This document shows positions 1-7,783 of a DNA stretch of 24,984 nucleotides, one piece after another. A model generated the notes under the pieces. It saw nothing but the letters and a program-made list of their open reading frames with translations. It had not been told where the DNA came from and did not search any database. Numbering within the stretch: position 1 is the first letter of the stretch; each line of letters starts with the position of its first letter. Origin of the DNA: Roseivirga sp. UBA6061 (GTDB taxonomy: Bacteria; Bacteroidota; Bacteroidia; Cytophagales; Cyclobacteriaceae); contig DIYF01000181.1 of assembly GCA_002427745.1 (NCBI GenBank), positions 1 to 24,984 of the forward strand, read 5' to 3'. The position numbers were made by a program, and so were the translations under genes.

Positions 1-1039
1 CGCAGTTATCAGAAGTACAGTTAGAGGCAAAGAACTCAACGGCACTACCGGCACCTGGCACAGGCTCAGGCACGCTGACACCGCCACCACCGCCATTGCA
101 GTTAAACTGGATCACATCTTCAGGAGCGATGGTCACAGTTCCCACAGAGTTAAGACCTACATTGATGTTTTTAGTCACTACGGTAGGAGGAGTAATGTCC
201 TGAACCGTGACAATGATTTCCTGTGTACAGGTATTTCCATATTGATCTGTAGCGGTTACAGAAACAGTGTTCTCACCGAGGTCATCGCAGTCAAATTCGG
301 TTTCTTCTGCTTCAAAAGTCACTTCCCTGTCAGAGCAATCCAGATCAAGGTTGAAATCTCCCTGATGGTAGTTCACACCATCCCAGGAGTAGGAGAACCA
401 GCCTGAAAGACCAAAATTCGCATTTTTGCTGTTGGCGGCCTGACCTATCTGGAAACCGTACAGATAACTTGCTGGTGCGTGTTTTAAAACCAGCGTCTTA
501 CCCGCGTTGTCAGCAAGTCCAATGAGCTTACTGTCCTGGCTGAGATCCATTATATAGTAGCTCCAGTCCTGATAGCTTGTTCCTGCAAAATTTCTCTCAT
601 CTTTATAGGATCTGCCCAGCGCGCTCCAGTCAGTCCAGTTCTTTTTGTCGGATAGGTAAAGCTCTACCTGCCATTTATCCGTAGGGTTATTGGTGTTGTA
701 CAGGGTGCCGGTAATCGTGGCTGTGCCATCGGCATTCTCTTCGAGGATAGCCCCTGATTCAAACAGGAAGTCAGTAGAGCTTCCGGCAAAAGTGTTGTTG
801 CTCAACCAGACGGCATGATCATCACCTTCTGCACGGGAAGGGATGCAGATGGTGGAAGTGAAGCAATCTTCAAGGTTCTCAAGAGTGAGAGTTGCTTCGC
901 CATTTTCGTCTAAAGAGATCGTTTGATTGTTGTCTTGGCCAAATAACAGCACAGTAGAGAGGAGCAGGAATGCCCCGATAGCCATTATTCTCCTGGTCGG
1001 AAAGACCATACCTCTGTCAAAGAGAGATGCAGATTCCAT
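1..1039 (-). CDS. Secreted HYR-domain surface protein, N-terminal part (runs off left edge)
   Basis: Open frame of 346 codons reading leftward off the edge, so the C-terminus is missing. The N-terminus has a hydrophobic signal segment (about residues 17-35, ending near FGQD). Met1, Met11 and Met19 are all possible starts; Met11 gives the most classical signal peptide (TRR before the hydrophobic core). Residues of roughly 55-225 form a Trp/Tyr-rich globular module with conserved-looking phrases such as KWQVELYL and WTDWSALGRS, a module that I recognise from large Bacteroidota surface proteins. It is followed by an HYR-like repeat (DLGENTVSVTATDQYGN, then DITPPTVV, then a Val-Gly-Thr-Val-Thr strand) and a Gly/Pro-rich linker. 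HYR domains are Ig-like folds of adhesins and secreted proteins; the protein is probably exported, perhaps with a type IX sorting domain beyond the edge. Function is not defined; adhesion is an inference. Confidence 0.8.
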   Translation of the reverse strand, partial: MESASLFDRGMVFPTRRIMAIGAFLLLSTVLLFGQDNNQTISLDENGEATLTLENLEDCFTSTICIPSRAEGDDHAVWLSNNTFAGSSTDFLFESGAILEENADGTATITGTLYNTNNPTDKWQVELYLSDKKNWTDWSALGRSYKDERNFAGTSYQDWSYYIMDLSQDSKLIGLADNAGKTLVLKHAPASYLYGFQIGQAANSKNANFGLSGWFSYSWDGVNYHQGDFNLDLDCSDREVTFEAEETEFDCDDLGENTVSVTATDQYGNTCTQEIIVTVQDITPPTVVTKNINVGLNSVGTVTIAPEDVIQFNCNGGGGGVSVPEPVPGAGSAVEFFASNCTSDNC

Positions 1040-1163
1040 TATACACACGCGTTTTGGTAGAAAGTTGCAGCTAGATCGGTGCTACCTGAAATTGTCTTGA
1101 TTTATACGCAGACACGCCCTCCCCAGAAGGGCTATTTCGGTAACAGTAAAAGCGAAAGGTTCA

Positions 1164-1179
1164 CAAATATACAAAAATA
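1164..1179 (-). promoter_or_regulatory. Two overlapping TAnnTTTG -7 elements upstream of the HYR gene
   Basis: Read on the minus strand, TATTTTTG (1179-1172) is followed directly by TATATTTG (1171-1164). Both fit the Bacteroidota housekeeping -7 consensus TAnnTTTG. I see no TTTG at the expected -33 distance (a TTG is 24 nt upstream of the first), so only the -7 half is supported. A leader of about 120 nt would precede the start at 1039; it contains a small GCCCT/AGGGC inverted repeat (1116-1120 and 1128-1132). Confidence 0.35.
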
Positions 1180-1281
1180 TGTGATACACATACTTTTTTG
1201 AGTCAATTATATACATTAAAACTCTGTATATCAGATTGGTGTATAGATTTTTACATTACACACACTTACTATCTACCAATC

Positions 1282-2598
1282 TCACATCTGGTCAGGAAAG
1301 TTCTTTCCCAGTTGTTTGCTCGCCTTCGCTCCTAGCTGTTTTAACTTTTCTGTTTTCCTAATTAAATTATCCTTACCCGTCAGAAGCTTCTTTTCGGCAT
1401 CTGAGTAGGCTTTTTGCGTCATGTCCAGGTGCTTGCCTATATTTTTCAAGTCATCTGTAAATGCCACAAATTTATCGTAAAGTGCCCCGCTTTGCCGGGC
1501 AATCTCTATTGCATTTTTGTTTTGATACTCTTGCTTCCAAATGGAAGCGATCGTTCTTAAAGTTGCGATTAATGTCGCAGGGCTTACCACCACAATGTTC
1601 CTGGCATAAGCATCATTGAACAATTCAGGGTCCTGCTGTACTGCCAGTGTAAAAGCCGGCTCTATGGGGATGAAGAGCAGGACAAAGTCCAGACCGTCAA
1701 TTCCATACAGGTTCTGATAGCTCTTTTCTCCCAGGTTTTTGACATGATTTCTTACAGAAGTAATGTGCAGCCTGGTTTGGGCCAGTTGGTCTTCTTCCGA
1801 TTCCGCATTCACAAACCTTTCATAAGCTGTGAGCGATACCTTCGAGTCAATGATGATGTTTTTGCCTTCAGGAAGCCTAACTATCACATCAGGTTGAAAC
1901 CGTTTTCCTTCGGGAGATACCTCCGATACCTGGGTTTCGTACTCTCTTCCTTTTTCCAGGCCCGATTTTTCAAGGATTCTTTCAAGTATCACCTCTCCCC
2001 AGTTCCCCTGTGCCTTAGAATCACCTTTCAGTGCTCTGGTGAGATTTTTGGCCTCCTGAGTGATTTGTCTGTTGAGTTCTCCCAACTGCTTAATTTGCTG
2101 AGACAGGGAGGCACTTCGAACTACATCTTCCTTGTTGGTGTCCTCAACCCTCTTTTGAAACTCCTGAATCTTTTCTTTGAGAGGATCCAGCAGCTGTGAA
2201 AGGTTTTCTTTGTTCTGGGTGGTGAATTTCCGGCTTTTCTCTTCGAGGATTTCGTTGGCCAGATTTTTAAACTCAACAGCAAAGCGCTTGTTGAGTTTTT
2301 CTATTTCTTTTTCCTGATTGGCAAATCGGGTTTTGAGATTCTCATGCTCTGTTTGTGACCGGGTCAGCTGATTGCTCAAATCAAGTACGCGCTGTCTTTC
2401 CTGAGACAGTTCGGGTTTCAGTACCTGTACTTCTTTTTCAAGCATTTCTTTTCTTTCCATTGTCAGCGTGAGCTGAGTTTTCTCATGGTCAGCGTTTTGT
2501 TGATGGGTCCTGAGCTTTTTTCCGTAGTGTGCCTGTGTTATTAACCAGGTTACCAGTGCTCCTGTCATCAAACCTCCCGCCAGCCAAAAAATCTCCAT
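1282..2598 (-). CDS. rmuC: RmuC family DNA recombination protein
   Basis: A 438-aa protein of the usual RmuC length. It starts with one membrane segment (about residues 4-22), then a long coiled coil (about 25-195), then the RmuC core (about 195-370) with the PD-(D/E)xK nuclease-like signature: GNWGE at 198-202, QPDVIV with Asp237, and IIDSKVSL with Asp251 and Lys253. RmuC is thought to limit inversions at short inverted repeats, probably through a nuclease active at stalled or rearranged DNA; the biochemistry is poorly known. The membrane anchor plus coiled coil is typical. The ATG at 2598 is preceded 18 nt upstream by a TATATTTG -7 element that overlaps a palindrome. It is downstream of the MscS-like gene on the same strand with a 71-bp gap, but the promoter suggests independent transcription. 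Confidence 0.95.
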   Translation of the reverse strand: MEIFWLAGGLMTGALVTWLITQAHYGKKLRTHQQNADHEKTQLTLTMERKEMLEKEVQVLKPELSQERQRVLDLSNQLTRSQTEHENLKTRFANQEKEIEKLNKRFAVEFKNLANEILEEKSRKFTTQNKENLSQLLDPLKEKIQEFQKRVEDTNKEDVVRSASLSQQIKQLGELNRQITQEAKNLTRALKGDSKAQGNWGEVILERILEKSGLEKGREYETQVSEVSPEGKRFQPDVIVRLPEGKNIIIDSKVSLTAYERFVNAESEEDQLAQTRLHITSVRNHVKNLGEKSYQNLYGIDGLDFVLLFIPIEPAFTLAVQQDPELFNDAYARNIVVVSPATLIATLRTIASIWKQEYQNKNAIEIARQSGALYDKFVAFTDDLKNIGKHLDMTQKAYSDAEKKLLTGKDNLIRKTEKLKQLGAKASKQLGKNFPDQM

Positions 2599-2601
2599 AA
2601 C

Positions 2602-2624
2602 ATTTGTCTTTTAAGACAAATATA
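2602..2624 (-). promoter_or_regulatory. rmuC promoter -7 element inside a 9-bp inverted repeat
   Basis: TATATTTG on the minus strand (2624-2617) matches TAnnTTTG. It overlaps a perfect 9-bp inverted repeat, ATTTGTCTT / AAGACAAAT, separated by 2 nt (2602-2621). The expected start of transcription would fall inside the repeat, about 10 nt before the ATG at 2598. The symmetry could be an operator or a hairpin at the mRNA 5' end. No clear -33 element. Confidence 0.4.
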
Positions 2625-2669
2625 TTCCATTGAAAAGAGAAAGGGTATAAGCTTAGGGGCTAAGAGTTA

Positions 2670-3221
2670 TCAGGCAGTCACACCTATGTTTTCATAGTCG
2701 AGCTCTTCTAACTCTATTTGAAAGCCCAGGCTTGTGAGATGTAGCTTGAGATGATCTTCGAGTTCCTGATCCAGTTCCATAAAACTGTCCAGAAGACACC
2801 ATGGCTCAATGCTGATCTCCACATATTTCTCTTTCAGTCTGGTTACGTGCAACTTAGGTGCCGGACTTTTCAGGATTTTGGTGTTCAGATTTAAAAAGGA
2901 AAGAATGCTTTCCTTAACTCTTGACATGTCCTCGTTGTAACAGACGCTCATTGTGAGATCGAGCCGGATGATGTTTTTAGTAGAAAGATTGTGAAGACTG
3001 CTGCTATAGAACTTACTGTTGTCGATGATGGTAAGGCTGCCATCAAGATGTGTGATGGTGGTTTGAAGCAGACCTCTTTCAGCTACAGAGCCCAATTGGC
3101 CGTCTATTTCAATAAAATCACCTTTTTTGAAAGGCTTCAAAACCTTAAGTAACATTCCGCTGAAAGAATTGACCAACGGATTGAACGCTTTCTGTTTTAT
3201 GGCCGTAGCAACCTGATTCAT
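2670..3221 (-). CDS. MscS-like beta-domain protein lacking transmembrane helices
   Basis: A 183-aa protein that aligns with the soluble part of the small mechanosensitive channel MscS. Residues 8-28 resemble the end of pore helix TM3 (KAFNPLVNSFSGMLLKVL). Residues 29-75 are the beta domain (KPFKKGDFIEIDGQLGSVAE, then TTITHLDGS and TIIDNSKF, which replaces the usual IPN motif). Residues 85-180 are the alpha/beta cage domain. The membrane helices TM1 and TM2 are absent. The frame upstream of the ATG is closed by a TAA after 22 codons with no other ATG, and only 182 bp separate it from the next gene, so helices have not been missed by a late start. It could be a cytoplasmic assembly partner of other MscS channels, or a truncated channel. 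Small MscS-domain proteins of this kind are, to my knowledge, present in other Bacteroidota. Confidence 0.8.
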   Translation of the reverse strand: MNQVATAIKQKAFNPLVNSFSGMLLKVLKPFKKGDFIEIDGQLGSVAERGLLQTTITHLDGSLTIIDNSKFYSSSLHNLSTKNIIRLDLTMSVCYNEDMSRVKESILSFLNLNTKILKSPAPKLHVTRLKEKYVEISIEPWCLLDSFMELDQELEDHLKLHLTSLGFQIELEELDYENIGVTA

Positions 3222-3403
3222 AGCAGTCTTTCGTTTGGTACGGTATGCATAATTGCAATCCCTATACCAGTACGCCTGTTTTTCAGATTACCCTACTTTT
3301 TTGTCTCAGGAACTCAGTTTTATGCGTTTTATGACCGGTGTTAAGTCCCATAATGGGAATCCTGAAGGCTTTTTGGGAGCAGGCTCAGTCGTGTTCATTC
3401 ATA

Positions 3404-5779
3404 TCAGTGCACTGCCAGTTTATCAAGGATAATGACCCCTTTGGGGCTTTGATCAAAGACGAATTTAATACGCGTAATAGCTTGTCTGTCAAAGTCGGGA
3501 TTGGCAGCTGCTGTTTTCGCAAGGTCTATAAAGAAAGTATTATAAACTGCTTCAGAAGTCCCGGTCGATTGCAGTTCGGTGTTTTTCAAAACGTCCACAG
3601 TGATCTGTCGCTGCAGATAGCTGTAATCACTAAGGCGGGCACTTACCTGACGGCCCAAAGAGTCTTCGAGTACGATCGTGAAATCCAGTGGTTCGGGCGC
3701 CTTTTTCTCGTCATCCTCCTGCTCTTCTTCTTTTTCAGCATCTTCATCGGTCTCCTCGTTTTCATCACTCTCCGTTTCCTCCTTTGATTCCTCATCGTTG
3801 GATTCCTCTTTTTCTTTCAGCTCCTCATCTCTTTTTTTATCCGGATAGGTGCTCTCCTTTGATTCCGATAACTCCATAGTAAGTATAGAGGTGATGGAAG
3901 CATCGATGGGTTCTTTGAGTGCCAGCATAAAGCTGGCGGTGTCTGCTTCGTAGGCGAGACTGTCCCAGCCGATGTAAGCGGCCCGGGTGGCCTTATTCCC
4001 CCATTTCATACCCACGAGTTGTTCCCGCCAGACAGTCAGGTTTTCTGTGGTAATACTTCCACCAGAAGAAGTGGTGGTCAGGTCCAGGTCTTCTTCAAAA
4101 TCGACCAGCATTTTCCAGTCGGAGGATTGATACTGATTCAGGTAGATGGTTTCAGGTAGCCACTTCTCTCCACTTCGATGATCTTTGAAAAGAGCTTCAT
4201 ATGCTTTCCTGCCTTGTAGTGTTGCCTGTAAAAATGCACTGATGTAAACCTTACCAATAGTGAGCTGCTCTTCCATGGGCATGAGTGCGTCTACATTGAG
4301 CAGAGCACCAAAGGGGAACCCGGAGTCCCGGTTGCCCCAGGTGGTATTGAACTGTCCGTGGTTGGCTCCATAGATATAAACAGCGGACTTGAAGTAATAG
4401 GAAGAGTCGGTAAATTCTGTACGCTCATATTGGCGAAGCCCTGCGAAAGACTGTACGTCACCATCGTTGGCACCATGAAAAACAAGATAGTTAACGTTTT
4501 TTAGTGGAGTACCCGTGTTTCCGGGTTTATACTGGCCATCTACGGGGGCAATGGAAACTACTGCTTTGATATCGAAGTCGAAATCAAACACCTGCTTTGC
4601 ATCATCAGGATAGTAAGGAAGCTCATTAAAGAAGCCCGCAATGGCAGCAGCTTCACCTCCTCGGGAATGCCCCATCACAGCCAGATTCTCGAGGTCTACT
4701 TTGCCTTCAAATGGATTTTCTGGCTCATTGTTCCAGTTTCGCCAGTTTCTCAGGTGCTCGAGCAGTAGCCAGCCTCTTGTATCATTTTCCTCATCGAGCC
4801 CATCGGTAAAAAGGTCTGTCCAGCCACTATTGATGAAGTTTTCATCCACGCTGGTCATGATGATGCCATGACTGGCCAGTAACCGTCCCAGGTATTCATA
4901 ACCGGGGTCAGAATAATCATGCATACTGTGATTTCCATGAACGATAAGCGCCAGTGGAAAAGGTCCTTCTCCTTTCGGATACCACACGCGTCCGTTGATA
5001 GGGAGCGATTTTTCATCTACTCCCCAATAGCGCGTGCGAAGCTTTCCTGAGAACCCTTCCCAGTTGTCCAGTAGCCTTGAGCCATCAACTGAATCGGTTA
5101 CTATCGTGACTTCTTCTGCAAATTCAGGTCTTTGTTTGTCTTTACCGCTTCCGTAGGTCAGGTAGGCCACCTCATAGGGCCCGGGCTCTGCCGGATTGGG
5201 CAGGTTGATGTGTGCGGGCCTGAACTCTGTTTTCATAGCCGCGTTGATGTGCTCGGTTTCAGGTTCGAATCCGGTATCGGCCAACCAGATCAAACCCCAG
5301 ACCAGCCCGGCAAGACCAATAAGCAAACCGGAACCAGAGGTGATTTTCTGAATGAGGGTAAGGTCACTGCGGTTCTTTTTCTTCAGGGAGTAGAGTCCTG
5401 CTCCGGCTGCTCCGGCAAAAAGCACCACGAACAAAGGGAATTTCCATTCAAGATCTCCGGCCCCGTAGACAAAGTTCAACAGAAAGTAGGCACCGGGTAG
5501 CAGCCATATGAATCTTTTCGGCAGGCTTTTGATCAGTCCCAGCCCCAGCATTACCCCCGCACTGATTAAAAAGGCAATTGCCAGGCCAAGTAAAATCATG
5601 AGCAAACCGAAGTTGGTACCTGGTTGGGTAACAAACATCAGCATAGCCCCAATGGTCCATATGATAATGGTGGACGTGAGAATGGCCTTGTTGGCTCCTT
5701 TCCATGCAACGGGCCCCGGCTTGAACTTCCTGAAAAAAGTGACTATCGCAGACCAGACTTTCTTGAAAAAATTAATCAT
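3404..5779 (-). CDS. Membrane-anchored alpha/beta hydrolase with acidic insertion
   Basis: A 791-aa protein. Residues 31-170 hold about five hydrophobic segments (near 31-51, 57-84, 90-105, 114-132, 148-168). An alpha/beta-hydrolase fold follows (about 255-530): oxyanion-strand sequence ALIVHGNHS at 277-285, nucleophile elbow GHSRGG with Ser372, acidic residue in HGANDGD (Asp439 or Asp441), and His474 in GANHGQF. It resembles cutinase/dienelactone-hydrolase or platelet-activating-factor-acetylhydrolase-like esterases. The C-terminal part (about 545-791) looks like a beta-sandwich interrupted by a 60-residue stretch made almost only of Glu, Asp, Lys and Ser (638-697). The substrate is unknown; an ester of the envelope or outside medium is plausible. 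A TTTG-N19-TACTTTG promoter-like sequence precedes the ATG at 5779. Confidence 0.8.
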   Translation of the reverse strand: MINFFKKVWSAIVTFFRKFKPGPVAWKGANKAILTSTIIIWTIGAMLMFVTQPGTNFGLLMILLGLAIAFLISAGVMLGLGLIKSLPKRFIWLLPGAYFLLNFVYGAGDLEWKFPLFVVLFAGAAGAGLYSLKKKNRSDLTLIQKITSGSGLLIGLAGLVWGLIWLADTGFEPETEHINAAMKTEFRPAHINLPNPAEPGPYEVAYLTYGSGKDKQRPEFAEEVTIVTDSVDGSRLLDNWEGFSGKLRTRYWGVDEKSLPINGRVWYPKGEGPFPLALIVHGNHSMHDYSDPGYEYLGRLLASHGIIMTSVDENFINSGWTDLFTDGLDEENDTRGWLLLEHLRNWRNWNNEPENPFEGKVDLENLAVMGHSRGGEAAAIAGFFNELPYYPDDAKQVFDFDFDIKAVVSIAPVDGQYKPGNTGTPLKNVNYLVFHGANDGDVQSFAGLRQYERTEFTDSSYYFKSAVYIYGANHGQFNTTWGNRDSGFPFGALLNVDALMPMEEQLTIGKVYISAFLQATLQGRKAYEALFKDHRSGEKWLPETIYLNQYQSSDWKMLVDFEEDLDLTTTSSGGSITTENLTVWREQLVGMKWGNKATRAAYIGWDSLAYEADTASFMLALKEPIDASITSILTMELSESKESTYPDKKRDEELKEKEESNDEESKEETESDENEETDEDAEKEEEQEDDEKKAPEPLDFTIVLEDSLGRQVSARLSDYSYLQRQITVDVLKNTELQSTGTSEAVYNTFFIDLAKTAAANPDFDRQAITRIKFVFDQSPKGVIILDKLAVH

Positions 5780-5802
5780 ATCCTTTATAAGCAGTGATAG
5801 CT

Positions 5803-5832
5803 CAAAGTACAGAAATGATCAGTTGATTCAAA
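5803..5832 (-). promoter_or_regulatory. Putative promoter of the membrane hydrolase gene
   Basis: On the minus strand TTTG (5832-5829) lies 19 nt upstream of TACTTTG (5809-5803), which is one base short of the TAnnTTTG consensus. Spacing fits Bacteroidota housekeeping promoters. The ATG at 5779 is 23 nt downstream. Confidence 0.45.
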
Positions 5833-5872
5833 TGTGGTTGCAGCCGGGCGGTACTAACAGGTCATGAGGGTA

Positions 5873-6577
5873 CTACCATTGCGGAGTTCTGGGCCTGTCT
5901 TCATCATCTTTGTTTCTTGCCGGAAATTCCGGGGCTGGTTTTTCTATGATTGGGTCCGGTGTAGTCTCCGGTGTCGGAGCGGGTTTCGGTACCTGAACCG
6001 GGGCAGGGTCCGGAGCCGGGGTTACTTCCTGCAGCGGATCTGTAACTGTGGGCTCTTCTGTCTCTGGGGCTGGTGTTATAGGGGGCGAAAGAGCTTCTTC
6101 AGTTGTCTCCTGGATTTCCGGAGTTTCCGATGCTTTCGCTTCATGGCTCACAGGCTTTTCTGACTTGACGGTAGCAATACATTTCAGTTCTATGGCAATG
6201 GGGGTGGGCAGGGAGTTGATCTCTACCGTAGTGCGACAGGGTTGATTGTCTTTGAAGTATTCCGCATAAATCCGGTTATATGTTTTGAAGTCCGCTTTCA
6301 TATTGGTGAGAAATACGGTGACATCGACCAACTCATCCCAACTGCTACCTGAGGCTTCCAGGATCAGTCTCACATTCTTGAAAACAGACCTGCATTGTTC
6401 CTCAATATTGTAGGCGATGATGTTACCATCGGAATCCAGGGTTACTCCCGGTATCTCTTTGGTGCCTCTTTCTCTGGGGCCTACTCCGGAAAGAAACAAA
6501 AGGTCGCCTACTCTGCGGGCATGTGGATATAAGCCTACTGGCTCGGGAGCTTTTTCTGAATTAAAGGTGTCACTCAT
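5873..6577 (-). CDS. RidA-family deaminase (2-aminomuconate-deaminase-like) with Pro-rich tail
   Basis: I place the start at the ATG at 6577 (234 aa). An in-frame extension to 6706 exists but would overlap the upstream VOC gene by about 100 nt, and MSDTFNSEKAPEPVGLYPHA is a normal family N-terminus. Residues 1-137 are a complete RidA (YjgF/YER057c/UK114) domain: LLFLSGVGPRERGT, and PCRTTVEINSLPTPIAIE with Arg115 and Glu130, the carboxylate- and water-binding positions of RidA enamine/imine deaminases. The pattern is closest in my memory to 2-aminomuconate deaminase of the kynurenine pathway. No other kynurenine gene lies in the window, so the substrate is open. The last 97 residues form a Pro/Glu/Thr-rich, probably disordered tail that the family normally lacks. 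It is the last gene of the 9065-5873 operon. Confidence 0.8.
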   Translation of the reverse strand: MSDTFNSEKAPEPVGLYPHARRVGDLLFLSGVGPRERGTKEIPGVTLDSDGNIIAYNIEEQCRSVFKNVRLILEASGSSWDELVDVTVFLTNMKADFKTYNRIYAEYFKDNQPCRTTVEINSLPTPIAIELKCIATVKSEKPVSHEAKASETPEIQETTEEALSPPITPAPETEEPTVTDPLQEVTPAPDPAPVQVPKPAPTPETTPDPIIEKPAPEFPARNKDDEDRPRTPQW

Positions 6578-6602
6578 GGTCGGTTGTATTTGTGCCGGAA
6601 GC

Positions 6603-7052
6603 TCAGCTCCAGCTTTGTAATTCGATGATGTTGTCTTCCGGGTCGTAGATGTAGATGAACTGAATCGTGCCCACACCCTTGACCATATTTTCGCTAATTT
6701 CTCCAATTTTTGTGGCCCCGAGCTTCAGGGCTTTTTCTAGTATTTCGTAAACATTATCTACCTCAAAAGCGAGGTGGCCAAGTCCTTTGCTGTTGGGTCT
6801 TGGTTTGTCGGAATCAATAACCTCACGGTACTGATAGATTTCTAAAGTAGGACCTTCTGCACCATGGCCCGGTAAGGTAAGGTGCATGCCCTGCAGTGCC
6901 GCATTGGCTACTCCTGTACCTTTTTCCAGCCAGGCTCCCGATTGGTTCCTTTCAGGAGGCTTGGGGCGGCAGTCAAATACTTTGATGTAAAAGTCCGTCA
7001 GCCGTTTCCAGTCCCTGGCCACAATATTTGTATGGGCATACCGGATACTCAT
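6603..7052 (-). CDS. VOC (glyoxalase/bleomycin-resistance) family protein
   Basis: A 149-aa protein from the ATG at 7052, which follows the TAA of the upstream gene by one base (TAAGATG) and so fits translational coupling. An upstream ATG at 7082 would overlap that gene. Two beta-alpha-beta-beta-beta modules typical of the vicinal oxygen chelate fold are visible. Candidate metal ligands are His7 (YAHTNIV), Glu71 (LEIYQY), His93 (LGHLAFEV) and Glu144 (NIIELQSW), so it should be an active metalloenzyme rather than a binding-only member. The fold covers lactoylglutathione lyases, dioxygenases and epimerases; I cannot name the substrate. It sits between a small protein of unknown function and the RidA gene. 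Confidence 0.85.
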   Translation of the reverse strand: MSIRYAHTNIVARDWKRLTDFYIKVFDCRPKPPERNQSGAWLEKGTGVANAALQGMHLTLPGHGAEGPTLEIYQYREVIDSDKPRPNSKGLGHLAFEVDNVYEILEKALKLGATKIGEISENMVKGVGTIQFIYIYDPEDNIIELQSWS

Positions 7053-7053
7053 C

Positions 7054-7335
7054 TTACTGAGGTACCCAGATATGCCGGGCACTTATTTTTTCAAGCCTGG
7101 TGGGTACGTTAATTTGTTCTTTTGATTTACAATAGAATACAAACCCCTTGTAGGAGGTGCTGTATTTGTAATGGCTGTTCAAAAATCCCCCTCCCTCTTT
7201 TTCTATGACAAGGCCATCGTCCATTCTGGATATAAGCCTGCTGAATTCACTACTGTCAATTTTGACAATGGCACCGGAGGCTTTGATGGCCTCGTTGACG
7301 GCATGTGCCGCAGCGGCAGCTGCTGATCCACTCAT
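7054..7335 (-). CDS. Small conserved protein of unknown function
   Basis: A 93-aa protein starting with an Ala-rich helix (MSGSAAAAAAHAVNEAIKAS), followed by an alpha/beta part with FLNSHYKYSTSYKGFVFYCKS and ending HIWVPQ. I recognise the pattern as a small conserved hypothetical family of Bacteroidota but know no function. It has no signal peptide and no clear metal site. It lies within a compact operon: 1 nt after the stop of the acetyltransferase gene and 1 nt before the VOC gene start. Confidence 0.75.
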   Translation of the reverse strand: MSGSAAAAAAHAVNEAIKASGAIVKIDSSEFSRLISRMDDGLVIEKEGGGFLNSHYKYSTSYKGFVFYCKSKEQINVPTRLEKISARHIWVPQ

Positions 7336-7336
7336 A

Positions 7337-7783
7337 CTATAGCTTTTTTATCAACTCAATTTTATAATACTCAAGTTCGCCTTTTGGTTTGACATTATAG
7401 ATGCTGAATCCATTTTTTATCGCAAACTGAAGCATGGCCTTGTGTCGGTTTTGTGTCTTGAATTTTATCGATTCATAACCCTGTTTTTTGGCCCAGTCTT
7501 CCTGGTAGTCGGCCAGTTTTCCGGCTATGCCCGATTTTCTGTGTTCAGGTAAAACGCCTCCCAGCCAACTGTAAAAAGAGCCGTCTTTAAACCGATCATA
7601 ACCTATTTTACAACCGACAGGGAGACCATTCTGTTTGGCAGTCAGGATCAGGTGACTTGTATCTCTGAGTTCCTGCCGATAATAATCTGCGGGTCTTAGC
7701 TGATCAAACTCAGGCAGACGTTCCAGTAGCGAAAGTGCTTCGTCCAGGCTGGATTTCTCTATTTGGTAAGTACGATCAGGCAT
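7337..7783 (-). CDS. GNAT family N-acetyltransferase
   Basis: A 148-aa protein with the GNAT fold. The acetyl-CoA binding motif A is at residues 76-90: GVLPEHRKSGIAGKL, giving the R-x-x-G-x-A/G pyrophosphate loop at Arg82 to Ala87. The C-terminal part (NRHKAMLQFAIKNGFSIYNV) is the usual motif B. The acceptor is unknown. Its ATG (7783) lies inside the last codons of the aminopeptidase gene, an 8-nt overlap, so the two are translationally coupled. Function next to a proline peptidase may relate to amino-acid or peptide turnover, but this is inference. Confidence 0.85.
   Translation of the reverse strand: MPDRTYQIEKSSLDEALSLLERLPEFDQLRPADYYRQELRDTSHLILTAKQNGLPVGCKIGYDRFKDGSFYSWLGGVLPEHRKSGIAGKLADYQEDWAKKQGYESIKFKTQNRHKAMLQFAIKNGFSIYNVKPKGELEYYKIELIKKL

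Noticed and set aside
3345..3358. TCCCA-TAA-TGGGA hairpin as a terminator of the hydrolase gene
   Set aside because: Five-bp stem with no T run on either strand.
3404..5779. Long open frames on the plus strand opposite the hydrolase and other genes
   Set aside because: Compositionally biased shadows of the minus-strand genes; no domain or start signals of their own.
6578..6706. N-terminal extension of the RidA protein to 6706
   Set aside because: The 43 extra residues (Ser/Thr/Arg-rich) overlap the VOC gene in another frame and are not family-like.
7053..7082. Start of the VOC gene at 7082
   Set aside because: It overlaps the 93-aa gene; the ATG at 7052 directly after that gene's TAA matches the family N-terminus.
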